Source: Holacanthus passer
Lineage: Eukaryota; Chordata; Actinopteri; Pomacanthidae
DNA length: 64,000 bases
Reading direction: 5' to 3'
NCBI GenBank assembly: GCA_025331565.1
Contig: JAFREQ010000255.1
Location: 1-64,000, forward strand
A program made the translations under genes and the position numbers. The notes beneath the pieces were generated by a model that saw nothing but the letters and a program-made list of their open reading frames with translations, was not told where the DNA came from and did no database searches. Every line of letters starts with the position of its first letter. The first letter of the stretch is position 1. Shown here in pieces: positions 34,198-45,800 of this stretch.

Positions 34198-35690
34198 CAT
34201 TGTGTGTGTGTGTGTTTTTTACATGTATGTGGAAGCAGAGGTCTGGTTTGTATGCGTGACTCTAGAAGAATGTCCTTTAAAGCTGTTGGAGTCAGTGACC
34301 AGCTGGCAGGGAGAAGCACTCCTAGGTTTGGACGGCCATGCTCTGGAGGGTGTATTAGCCATATATTGGTACTGTAAAGGTTGTCCTGTCATTGATATAG
34401 TACGAGTTGAGGACAGCACCTGCACTCAGTTTTGGAGGAGAGAGTGCAGCCATAACTTTTAGTCAGATTTACTGTCTCAAAAACTTCACACTTTTTGAGT
34501 TGTAAACTTGTACTTTATATTGATATATAAATACCCTACATTTCAGTACTATTATCAATGTTGGAGGCCAGGTGTGCCATATTTCTCTAAGTCAGCATGG
34601 CTTTGCCCTGCGGTCGTTAACGTGAGCAGCTGGTGTTCTGTACCTACTGTCATTTTGTAGAAAACAACCACCCACTTTACATGTAACCTGGCCCAGTAAA
34701 CCCCAGACTCAACCAGCTCTCCCTGCGCCCCAGGCTTGCTCTCTTGTATTTTTCAATACTGCACAGTAGGAGGATCAAATACCAGGGTACAAGATTATTC
34801 CTTGAATGTAGCATCATTCTAGTGTGCACTGCTCAGGAGTGATCTTTGTTTCGTCCTATGTCGACGTGTTAAATGGTCTTTGTATGATTGGCTCAGCCAG
34901 TTGATGTTACAGTAATATGTAATTAGCTTTTAGCCAACTGCTGTAGATGTGTCAAAACATCCTTTTCTACACTTTAATGGATGTAACAATTTCACTGACA
35001 ATCATTCAGATGTGACATTATTGCCAGTAATAAATCATTTACACAGCTGAAGTAAACCACTTGCTGAAATCCAAACATGCTTTGGAGGCTCCCTGTCGTC
35101 CTCAGAGATGTGTGGAGTTCTGTTGTGCTGTCAAATTATCAGTCTGTTTTCTATGTAAAGGTCAGATTTTGTGGTTACACTGAATTTAGCATTTTTATAA
35201 AGTTATAAATTAAAGATGTCTCCAATGTATCTTTAATGTTTCTTTATATTTTGCAAAGAGAGACATTTACTATTTATTGTGCACTGCTGAAATACAGTGA
35301 CAGCACCTTCTATAAACAGCAGGTTTTTTTGCTTTGACCAATTGGGGAAAAATACACTTAATCCAAGGTCCAGGTGCAGCTGAAATCTCTAGTAAACATT
35401 ACCCAAATGGACCTTAAGATTTTTTTTTGGTCAAACTATTTCCATGGTCAACTTTCATGCTCAATAAACTGTGATTTCTAATATTTCTGTTACTGTATCA
35501 TTAAAAAACTGTCTTTCACATGTCCTGTATACAAGTTTGTTTTCATTTTGTTTACTGTTATAGTATGTTTGTAAAATGTAACTTTGATGATCATGTTTTG
35601 TTGTTGAGCTTCATGAAATGATCTTTAAATATAAATTATTAATAAACAAGGCAGCGCAAAAATGAAAAAACACGGTCTGTGTTTCTGTGT
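34198..35690 (+). other. faim: faim 3' UTR
   Basis: A (GT)n run follows the stop codon at about 34200-34216. Poly(A) signals AATAAA lie at 35463-35468 and 35641-35646, so the 3' UTR is probably 1.3-1.5 kb. No other gene is visible. The parp9 3' end comes in from the opposite strand beyond about 35760. Confidence 0.6.
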
Positions 35691-35759
35691 TCTCTGAAGT
35701 GGTTGTTGTGACTTTGTGACGTGAGAAAAAACGGTTCATTAAACATAACAGAATGTGAT

Positions 35760-36440
35760 AAATCAAACTTTTTATACATTATTTAATTTTGATATCAGCA
35801 TCAGGCACAATTTGACAATCACTGTCAACATTTTACAGCCAAGTTACAATCGTGTTCAGTATTTGTAGTAGTGCTTTAATGCACGTCTCCTGTCAACCAA
35901 AGCTTTTCACTCGTTATATAAATGACTATGTTGCTCTTCCTCTAAACTAAATGAAACCACTTGAAACTTCATGTCATCACTTGTAGAATATGTTGCCCTA
36001 ATGATGTTTGCATATAGGGTTTCATGCGGTGCCACTAAACAAACTCAACATTGTTAAAAGTAAATATATTGTTGCTACAAAAAGTCGAATATGATTAACA
36101 CACAAATGATTGTGCTGCAATGTAAAATCTATGTTAATCACACAAAAAGAAACAAACTTGTCATGAAAAGAAATTCCACACTAATCTAAACTCACTCAAG
36201 CTGCAGCTATGCAATGAACGTGTGATTCCTCTGTAATGTTATGGTACTGGTCTCCATCATATGCTTTCAGGGAGTAATGCAAACAGCCATTTCTTTCAAA
36301 TAGGTAGTAAATGCATCCATTAAGAAAGCACTTCAGCTTGTTTTAGAAGAATCTGATCTCCAAGGGTTTAGTTTTCTCCAGCTCTGTTGGACACATTCTT
36401 ACATTTGTATTTGAATCCAGAGGAAACAGTGGGAAAAAAA
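35760..36440 (-). other. parp9: parp9 3' UTR (approximate)
   Basis: About 680 bases downstream of the parp9 stop codon on the minus strand. No canonical AATAAA is evident; weaker ATTAAA-like hexamers occur near 35780 on this strand. The two genes end tail to tail with well under 200 bases between likely cleavage sites. Confidence 0.4.
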
Positions 36441-39400
36441 TCACTCTCTAGGCTTACAGGTGATGATGTACCTGGGCAGAGCCTGATAACCACTGAATAT
36501 GACAGAGATTTCGCTTCCTCCGCTCACACTGTCATACCGAGTTTGTGGATCTATTCCCACAGCAGGTGGCAGAATGAGACCTGGTTTGCCGGGGGTGGAG
36601 TTTCCTGTCACCACCTCGGCCTCCACAAAGTGCAGATACTCCGTGTTTGGCTCCTTCCACAGTTGCAAGGCCTTATTCACTGTGCTGGCAAAGTAGATGC
36701 CCTCCCCATATGCTGGGTCTGTATACAGAGGAAGATACACAAGAATTAATTGTATTGTTTCTATTTGACTTATTATGTATTTATTATGCTTTTATATCCT
36801 TGATGCTCTGTATCTGTAAGGCTCTAATCCTAATTTTAAGATCCTAGAAAAGTATCAGTTGCCAGATGTAGAGTATTAGTTTGCCTTCTCAAATGCTTCG
36901 TACCATCAGGTGGTGCGAACTCAGCCTGGAATCCAATTCGGCTAACCATCTCACAGAACTGTGCAGGTATGCATTGAAACATTTTTTGAGAAGTGTTGCA
37001 GGATAGCTGTTTTTTCTTGAGATCAAAGAGCGTCCTCAGCGCAGTGTTCTCCACTCTGAGCACCTGAAAAATAAAACTTTCACTGGTCAAGCAGTGGTTC
37101 AAATTAAGACACTATTTGAATAAAAAAATTGTACAAACATTCCTCCGATCGATGTTAAGATCATCATCATCCATTAAGAGTAGCATAATAAATTTAAATA
37201 TATGAAACCATGTGAAGGCATATTAAAAAAATCTAATTGTGACATTAATGACAAAGCTTTTAAAGTATGTTGCATTGACTCCTACTGTACCTTCACTATA
37301 CGCAGCCCTGTCTGTTTGAAGGCAGACGCTCTATCCGAGAACTCTGCAGTGTAATGATCAACTGGACTTTGTTGCAAGGACACATCCATAGCCGACATCA
37401 GTGACACGGCAGACTCTTCCTCTCTGACAAACTCCCTCTGGATGTTGCAGAGCATGGCCTCCACCTGCAGCGCAGCAACTACAACATCTTCATTTGAATC
37501 CCCGTGCACCATTATGCTTGCGCGGCTTCTCTCAAAAAACTCCCCAATGGAAACGCCGCTTTTCATAAGACGGGACAGCTTCAGATGCTCTTGCTCGCCA
37601 CAGTGCAGGATGAAGTTGTTGTTGATGATGACAGTGCCGAAAGATTCAAGGAAAAGGCCTTGGAGCCATCGTTCAGCCTCACGTGTCGCTTCATCGGAGG
37701 GGCCGCTCAGGCTGATCTGTGGAGTGGGAGCACGGCTGCCTCGGTCATCTCTGTGCTCACGTTCTGGTGGGGAAGACATCATCAAGTCCACCATCAGTAC
37801 TGCGGTTTAGGATCACTACTGGTCAAGCATGCATTCTCACCATGCTTATAATTTTTTACATTAGCTGTACAGTATTAGCTTTACTGGTTTTTATGGCAAC
37901 CTCTGAGAAATCTAATCAGGGAGACAAATCATATGCAGACAGAACAAGTGTTCCATCACCATAAGATAATTCTTATCTTCATTCCATCACCATCATCCCC
38001 ATAAACCCTTGCATTAAAAATCACCTTCATGTAAATAGAAATAATAACTAAAATATTCTCTTACCATGTCTTAAGCTTGGATCAGATGTGTTTTGCTGGA
38101 TGTATCTTATTTGTTCCTCGAAAGCCTATAAAGAGAATTTCATTAATTTATTTTTAATAATCTTATTTTATTTATTTATTTCTTTTGTATGTAGTATTTG
38201 TAATGAAAGTGAGTTATTCAGTTCGAGAGCACAGGCACATAACAGACAGATATTACAGTGACTTTCAATTAAAAGGATACAGGTTTCAGATTTACAGTTT
38301 AGATTCAAAAAAAGTTGGGAAAAACAGAATGCAGTCAATTGCAAACAAATTGTGTTTCTGTTGCTCCTGTCCCAACCAGTTTGAAACACCATCTAATTCA
38401 GAGTAAGTAAATATTTACAAAAATTAATGAAGTTGATGAGGTCAAACATTAAATATATTGTCTTTGCACTGTTTTCAATTGAGTATATGTCTCCTGTGTC
38501 CCTTTGCACTGTTGAATTTTGGTTTGTATTCATACCTGTCTAAGTTGTCAAATAAGCCTTATTTTAGCCACTTGCTGACCAATATTGTCATATTCAATTA
38601 TCATGCAAGCATCTTTGCAATCCAACCTCAAACGTGGCGTCGTCACCAGGAAATATGACAAAATAAACGTCCATCTTCTGTGGGCATGTTTGGGCGAAGT
38701 TGGCCACTGCATGTGACATGATCTGGGCAGCTTCTTTTTTATCGACACCGAGGCCTCCAGTGCCGATGGCAGGAAAGGCGATTGACTTGTGGAGATTTTT
38801 TAATGCCAAGCATAAGCATTCTGATACTGCTCCGTAAATAATCTGCAATAAATCAATGAGCACACAGACAAATAGACAAATAATAATTTTTTTTTGTACA
38901 TTACAACTTGAACAGTTAATACGCAGTACTATGAACTTTTTTAACAGTGTGTTTCAAGGCTTTCAGTTGTGTGTGTGTGTATTTAATGCTACTTGGAATA
39001 TGTGCACTCTGTATATCACTAAGACGACAAATTCAAACAAATCAAATGGGTGAAATATTTTTGAGATTTGATTAATTTATAATTTGAGATATATCAGACT
39101 ACAATCAGAAAATATTATCACTTTACTTAAACGCCACATAACAACATAATCACTCATACTGTACCTGTCCTGTTTCTTGTCCCTTGACAGATATACAAGT
39201 GTGATACACCTCTTTACACTGCAGCTTGTGGGGGTTTGTGACGATGAGATGTCCTTTCGAAGGAGCGTTATACATTTCATTCTGCATTGCATGACCAGCT
39301 TTCAGCAATAAAGCTTTGGAGATTTGGCCATTGTCCAGGTTTCGGTTATATGTTGTGTTTACAATGACGTCTGTCTGAGAGGATACAAAAACAAGGATGT

Positions 39401-40705
39401 TAGATAAAAAGGTACTAGAGCAGGAATACAGCTTATTGACATGTTTGCAGAAACCATGAAAATACGGAGCTAAAAACACACACACGCAAAAAACTTATCA
39501 AATGAAGCACCTGTTAACATACTGTTTAACTAAAAAAATAAATGTTCATACAAGCAGCCATTTCAAACCAGAATGTGTGCAATTAATAAAACTATTAATT
39601 TATGAATGAAGAAAATGTACAGATTCTTACCTGCTGTTCCTCAATTTTACCCCTCTTCAGTGTCAGATGGACATTTCCGATCTGGACAGGAGGCACTGAG
39701 GTTTTGGCATTTCTTTTTTTGCTTGCTGCTGCCTGGCTGTATTTCATGGGCGGGTGTTGGCTTAATATCCGATGGCAGGCCCTCTCCATCTCCCTAACCG
39801 TCGGCTCGTCGTTGTTCACAAACATGATCTCTTTAGGAAGATGGCCTGAAGGTTTTTTATAGTAGTCTTTCACAGCCGTCACTATGGTGTCTGCACATTC
39901 TTGCAGGGGGTAGTTGAAGATTCCTGAGCTTATAGCAGGAATGGCAACAGTGTTCAGATTGAATTCCTTAACTATGTCAAGAATGCTGGTGATGGCCATC
40001 TTCAACAGCGGTTCAGCCCGAGCCATTTCAGGCACAGAGGGATGTTTTGGTAGTTGTGGGCCCACAGCATGAATTATCTTGTTGCATGGTAGTAACCCAG
40101 CAGTCCCGATGACGGCACTTCCTGTTTTCAAGGCACCGCGCTTGTTAATATGGACATCGCTCTGTTTTTGGATTTCTGGACCTCCGACGTTGGACAGAGC
40201 AAGAGCAAGGCCACCATAATGCTGGAGTTGGTTATTGGCAGCATTCACAACAGCATCCACTGGGAAATTGGTGAGATCAGCCTTCCACACAGACACCTGA
40301 ACACCTGAAGGAAGCACACCGGTAAACCTTTTCTCTGGGACAACCGTCGTCCTCTTCTGCTGTGTAACGCTCAGGTCTCCTTCAAAATCCACACCATGGA
40401 TGGTGGCCACACATCCAAACTTGCTTTGAAGGACATCAGTCACAGCAGGTCCACACTTTTTCACAATGTTGACCGAAGGCCCACGCAGAGGAATATCCAG
40501 TTTACTGAGCATGGTTCCTAAACTGAGCCAAAGAAGAATGTGTGAGCAAATTGTTTGGTTAAAATGTTTGACACTCAGCGTTATCACACGTCTAACATAA
40601 TGCATTCACCTAGAGTTTCACCGTGAAGCAAGACAAAACTGATATCGCTCCTTAAATTCTTTGAGCTGGATGGAAATATGACTGAAGGGTAATGATTTTC
40701 AGTGT
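36441..40705 (-). CDS. parp9: PARP9-like protein (two macrodomains plus degenerate ART domain)
   Basis: Exons on the minus strand: 40705-40610, 40517-39631, 39374-39165, 38842-38627, 38125-38065, 37763-37291, 37063-36904 and 36718-36441, with consistent phases. From the ATG at 40512 the protein is about 759 residues (human PARP9 is 854). Order: N-terminal region (LQSKFGCVATIHG), macrodomain 1 (ADLTNFPVDAVVNAANNQL, HAVGPQLPKHP, VAIPAISSGIFNYP), a shorter macrodomain 2 (TDVIVNTTYNRNLDNG, IAFPAIGTGGLG), a KH-like region, and an ART domain. The ART lacks the catalytic His: CIPAQFCEMV has Gln where active PARPs have His, GIYFAS keeps the Tyr, and the third position is Ile (SEISVIFSG). Mammalian PARP9 (Q-Y-T) works with DTX3L in DNA repair and interferon signalling. 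Exon 40705-40610 is open in frame but has no ATG, so the start is uncertain. Confidence 0.9.
38296..38482 (+). repeat. Truncated inverted-repeat element in a parp9 intron
   Basis: AGATTCAAAAAAAGTTGGGA begins a sequence that continues GTTGCTCCTGTCCCAACCAG, then ATATTGTCTTTGCACTGTTT and TCAATTGAGTATATGT. The same blocks in the same order occur at 59625-59780 in esyt3. The right terminal repeat is missing here. Confidence 0.6.
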
Positions 40706-42630
40706 CTATAAAACAAAAACAGCAATTGCAGAAGAGGCATGTACAGCACAGTTATTCACCAGACCACTGACCATACATAAAAACAATCCCCCTATACACT
40801 AAGTCTGTAGTTTATATTCAACTGACTGAGAATCAAAACTTCATTTGAGGCGATTAATTCAGGCATCTGTTTAAAGACCAGGATCCCACTGACACACAGT
40901 GAATACTGTATTGCTGTACTGTATTACAGTATCATGGATATGAGTTATAGTTTTAAGGTGTAATACACAAATGAATTTCATAATATTTTTTTATCTGGTC
41001 TGAAAGATCCTGCTATAATATAAAATAACAAGAACCTTTGGTATTTCCTTATGAGACACAAGTAGGCCTACTATTTCCCATTCACTTCAATTACTATTAT
41101 AGACTGAATAAAACAGGCCGCTATCCTATAACAGTACATAAAATATAAACCATGTAATGTGTTTATTATAGCAGTTAATACACATAAAAGCTCTTAAGCT
41201 TCAGGTTCACATGGAAACTTTACAAATAGAAAGTATAACTATATTTAGATACAAAAAGCTATTCTTGCAGTTGCATGTCTTCCTTCACTCCAGTAGATGG
41301 AGACAGAGACAGTATCTGATATATATGTGATCTCACTCAATAATCAACCTGATCTGAATGTGTTCCATAACACTACATAAAATATAGAATATCAAATGCA
41401 CTTACTACAGCAGTGAGTACACAAGAAAGTTATCTAACTTTACTTTTCCCCCAAAATGTTCACATGTATGTGAAAACGTTGCAAAGAGAGACTAAAACTA
41501 TTTAAAGATATAAAAAGATATTCCTGCAGTTGCCTGTTTTCCTTTCCCTCCAGTAGATGGAGACAAAGACAGTGTTTCTTGTACATGGCTCTCCCACTAA
41601 ATAACCAATCACCTTTTAATAAAACATGACCTGAGTGTGCTACTATCATAGACTGTATAAAACAGGTCACCATCTCATAACAATACTAAAAAAAGTGCAG
41701 ACTATGTAATGTGTTTATTATAGCAGTAAGCTGGTAGTTAACAGATGTACATGGAAACTTTACAAAGAGAAAGAGAAACTATGTTAAGATATAATAAGAT
41801 CTTCCTGCAGCTGTCTTTTTTCCTTTCACTTCTGTAGGGGACACAGTATTTGATATAAAAGGTCAACCCACTCAATAATCAACCTGATCTGCATGTGTTA
41901 CTGTCATAGACTAAACAGGTTACTATCACTACATAAAGTACAGACTATGTAAAGTGCTTGTTATAGGAGTTAGTGTACAAGAAGGTTCTTTACTTTTTTT
42001 ACAAATGTTTAGATATACATGGAAACAAAGAGAAAGTAAAACTAATTATAACATTAAATTAAAATAATAAAAATATATACAAATAAGACTAATAAGGTAT
42101 AACAAGATATTCCTGCAGTTTTCCCTTGTCTCCAGCAGAAGGCGACAGACAGTATTTAATAGACGTATATTTTGCAACATGTTCAAATGCACATGGAAAC
42201 TTTACAAAGAGAAACTATATAAAAATACAATAAAATATTCCTGCAGGCGTCTCATTTGCTTTAGTTGCTCCTTTTGTGCATTACTGATATTATTAATTAT
42301 ACTTAATTTTATTTTTTTCTTTTCATCATTGAGCGCCTGTGATTATAAATAATATTAACTTGCAAAAGACACACAGTTGACATTATAAGTATCTATCTCA
42401 CAGTTTGCATGTTTACTTTGACTTGTTAAATCACCTATAGATGAATTAAACATATCGATAATCAGCAAATGTGCGACATGACGCACAAACGAATAACTTT
42501 TTTTTAAGCTTTTTTAAAAACAAGTGACGAACCCTTAATACTTTGACGCGTATTATATTGAATTGAGAAGAGCATATTCTGAATTTAAAGGTTAAATAAA
42601 GCGGAGAAATAAGGAGAAGAACCCACTCAC
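40706..42630 (-). other. parp9: parp9 intron 1
   Basis: Bounded by the donor at 42629-42630 (CTG/GTGAGT on the minus strand) and the acceptor at 40706-40707. About 1.2 kb of it is a tandem repeat (listed separately). No further ATG-containing exon in the right phase was found, but a short one could be hidden here. Confidence 0.5.
41060..42260. repeat. Long-period tandem repeat (about 260-300-bp unit, 4-5 copies)
   Basis: A block CCTGCAGTTGC...CCAGTAGATGGAGACA(A/G)AGACAGT recurs at about 41268, 41524, 41806 and 42113, with a partial copy near 42239. Between these blocks a second landmark recurs: CATAGACTGTATAAAACAGG followed by TATGTAATGTGTTTATTATAGCAGT, at about 41100, 41365, 41648 and 41908. 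The copies are diverged, so this is an old local amplification rather than recent slippage. Confidence 0.8.
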
Positions 42631-42830
42631 CAGCAGGCAGGAAAGTACCGAGAGAAACAGAAAGTAAAGGCCGGACTCGGGGACGGTCTGTCGGGATGAT
42701 GAACGAGCTGTGAGCCGGTTCAATTGGTCCTTTCCTTCATGTGACTGGACATCTGTGTCCTTTTTTAAACTGGAGCTCAAACCCGCTTCGATACTTTTCA
42801 TGCAAGGCGAAAAAAACTAACCTCACTTCC
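42631..42830 (-). other. parp9: parp9 5' exon (non-coding or upstream ORF)
   Basis: The first exon of parp9 on the minus strand ends in a strong donor (CTGCTG/GTGAGTGG). It contains an ATG at 42801 with a 57-codon open frame that reaches the donor in phase 0. That phase does not match the next exon, whose open frame needs one incoming base. In phase 0 the next exon meets a stop. The exon is therefore best read as 5' UTR holding an upstream open frame. Confidence 0.5.
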
Positions 42831-42882
42831 TAAGAATCAAAAGTGAAAGTAAAGCCAGGCAGAAGGAGGGGAAGCGGCCACG
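42800..42882. promoter_or_regulatory. Divergent parp9/parp14 promoter with IRF/ISRE-like motif
   Basis: Only about 80 bases separate the first ATG in parp9 exon 1 (42801, minus) from the parp14 start codon (42883, plus). CAAAAGTGAAAGTAAA at 42838-42853 fits the IRF/ISRE pattern of repeated GAAA cores (AANNGAAA). CACTTCC just upstream is an ETS-type core. No TATA box is seen. Mammalian PARP9 is also driven from an interferon-responsive bidirectional promoter, there shared with DTX3L. The motif is seen; interferon induction is inferred. Confidence 0.65.
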
Positions 42883-45800
42883 ATGGCGGACGCATATTGC
42901 TTCTCTCTGCTCGTCGAGCTCGAAGAAAACAACACACCGAGGCTGAAAAACAAACTTGTGAAATATTTCCAGAGTAAAAAGTCAAACGGAGGAGACTGTG
43001 AAGTTGATCATGAAGTCGGCAGCAGGACGGCGGTGCTGCGCTTCCGCCGAGAGGAAGGTGAGTGGAGAGAAAGTAGTCCCTCTGAGCCGCTTCGAAAAAG
43101 AAAATTTGCTCGTGTTTTTATAAGTTTTTCTATACTCACACTGTTTTTTTAAATTCCTCACAGATCAGAAAAATGTCCTGGAGAGAAAGGTACATCAGAT
43201 CACTTTGGATAAAGGTGTGTTGAAGATGACAGTTTGTTTGCCGTCAGATGAGACAACAACTCAGGTAAGAGTCCAAAAAAGTCGACATTAACATGAGTTT
43301 CAATGTTAAGACCTCACCTGAGTGTGTACCTGTAGTTTCATTTATGATGAGCCCATATGGGGAGGTCACATATAATAAGAAACCTGCATTCACTTCATCC
43401 TATAACATTCACTTTCTGTTCTAACTTAAAATGAAATGGCAATGATATTAAACTATTTCTAATTAGCTGGGAATCACTCAAATGGGGCTTTAGAGCTGAT
43501 CAGTGCAATGTGATCTATCTTATTCTCACTTCCCTGTGTTTGGACATCAGAGAGTTGGACAGCATTATTGTAATACAGAGTCTTCCCATGAAACTGTCTC
43601 ATTAGATTCCAACCAGCTGACATTTGGGGCTCGGTGCCATGTTAAACTGGTTACATGAGACTCCAAACAGATAAAAATAAAGCTGATTAAAATATGTGTT
43701 TTCCATTTTGTACAGCCAGCTCCAGCTGATAAACACGACAAGACAAGTAAGTGCTGATTAAAACATGTGTGTCCTCCTCTGTTTGTATTAAATGTGTTCC
43801 TGTTTCTTGGAAAGTCTCAAAACACACAGGTGTATTATGTTGGCTCCCCTTTCCACCTCAGACAGTACATCATCTCATGCAGAACTGTATATGTTTGTAA
43901 TGAAGTGAATGTATAGTAGATACACAGCAGATTCTTTTTTCCAGTCTCCTTTTTAAGTTTATTTACTGTAAGTTATCAACCTCAGTTATTTTGATAAATA
44001 TATCTGCATGTAACAAACACAAACAAATGTGTTATAAGTGTGATAAGAAAGTGTCCAAAGGTGGTGTCATATTCTTGCATGTTGGTCTGCAGCCACAGAA
44101 AGCAACAATAGAAGGTGTAGGTGAAGGCCTTAAACCAGGGACTGCTGCGTTTGTATTTCGGTTTTGAGAAACATGACACTTTCAGCATGGCCTTTGAGCC
44201 GGTCTAGTTTTATACCATCTTACTGCTAAACCACATGACTTCACATAAGTACATTTCATAAACACAAGTTAGTTTCAGTTTCCCTTCTCACTCGTCTCTT
44301 TCTCCTTCCTTCTCCCTCTGTCTCCTTTTTTCTTTGCTCAAACATAATCGACTTCAGTGGCTGGTTAATCTCATATAAACATTAATAACATGAAAATAAA
44401 TTTCCACAGCCCAGCAGTGTCTGACCTGATTGAAGTCACAGTGCTGATCTACTTAAAATGGCTGTTGAGTCACTGCCCTCCCTTTTCCTGGTCACAAGGT
44501 GCACAGACTAGTAGTAGGACCCCTAGTGGTAAACACTTGGGAATGAGATGATGATACGCAGACAGTAATTCTTTAGTATTTTCAACACTGACAAACAAGA
44601 TTAGATTATTGGACAGACACAGGTATATTTTAAACTAATAATGTTCATATTTTAAAATGTAACTGTGTTTAAAACTGTCACAAGAGAGAAGCAGGAGGAG
44701 CTGTAGAATGAATCCTGCCCTAATCTGAGGTCAGCATTTAAAATTTGAAAATACAAAAAACAATCAAATAAAAAATAATATTTTCTAGGTGTGCTGAAAT
44801 AAAGCAAATGTGTGCAAAAAAAAAAATTACCACAATTAGAAATGTTATTCATGGTTAGCTGTTGTTCAGTGTTATATTATCTCACTTCATTAAGAAATGT
44901 GTGTTCAGTCACTTAACCTTCATGTCTCATCAGCAGCTGATGTTGCTGTGAAAACCAAACAGCCGAGCACTGATGAGCAACCCCCTGCAGCCAAAGTTGA
45001 GACAGAGGCGAGAGGCGGCGATGATGAGACAGCAGACGAAGAGCTCTGCTCCGCTTTGGCTGTTTTAGGAAATATTCCAGAGACGCTGAGCCAAGAGTTT
45101 TTGGAGATGCTGGTGGAGAACATTTTAAAGGATCTTGATTTTCCATCTGCTTCCCAAAGCTTCACGTTGGAAGTCATCCCTGACGTCTCTTCTGCTGTGG
45201 TGACTTTCCAGAGTGAAAAAGGTACCCATTTAGAGTGTGTGTGTGCATTTGTGTGTGTGTGGGGGGGTTCCATTAAACACATATTACAAGATGCAAGTAT
45301 ATAATCTTCATTTTACCTCTGATTAGTTTCAGCATTTCAAAATAATGCAGCCTACAAAAAAAAATCAATTAGTTTTTGCCAAATTAAATTTCTATGAGAT
45401 ATCATATTTATGACATGCCTCAGATTGATAGACAACCAGATGGCACTAGCTAACATGATTATTGATTATTGAGTCATGACACTAAGCTGAATTACATTAA
45501 TAAGTAAGTTCTTGTGAGCAGTGAGAAATGACTTGATTCCTGCAGTTACCACTAATGAGCAGCACAGATAAAGAACACAGAGGTGTCTTCATCCTGAATT
45601 CTGCTCTCCAATGTAAAATTCCCACACAGTCATATTCATTAGTAATGCACTGACAACAGAACCTGGCAAACTCCTGTACTTTCTTTTAAATCATTGATTA
45701 ACAGTAGGGAGTTATTTTTGAAATCAGTGGTTTTCACCAAAATCTTTGTGAATCTTTGTAAGCAATAAAACACATTGAATGCATGTTGAAAATGTCAGCA

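Noticed and set aside
36400..42900. Search for a dtx3l gene beside parp9
   Set aside because: No RING or Deltex C-terminal domain was seen; all exons in the interval fit parp9.
45236..45270. GT-rich run after parp14 exon 4
   Set aside because: It is short and interrupted, not worth calling as a microsatellite.
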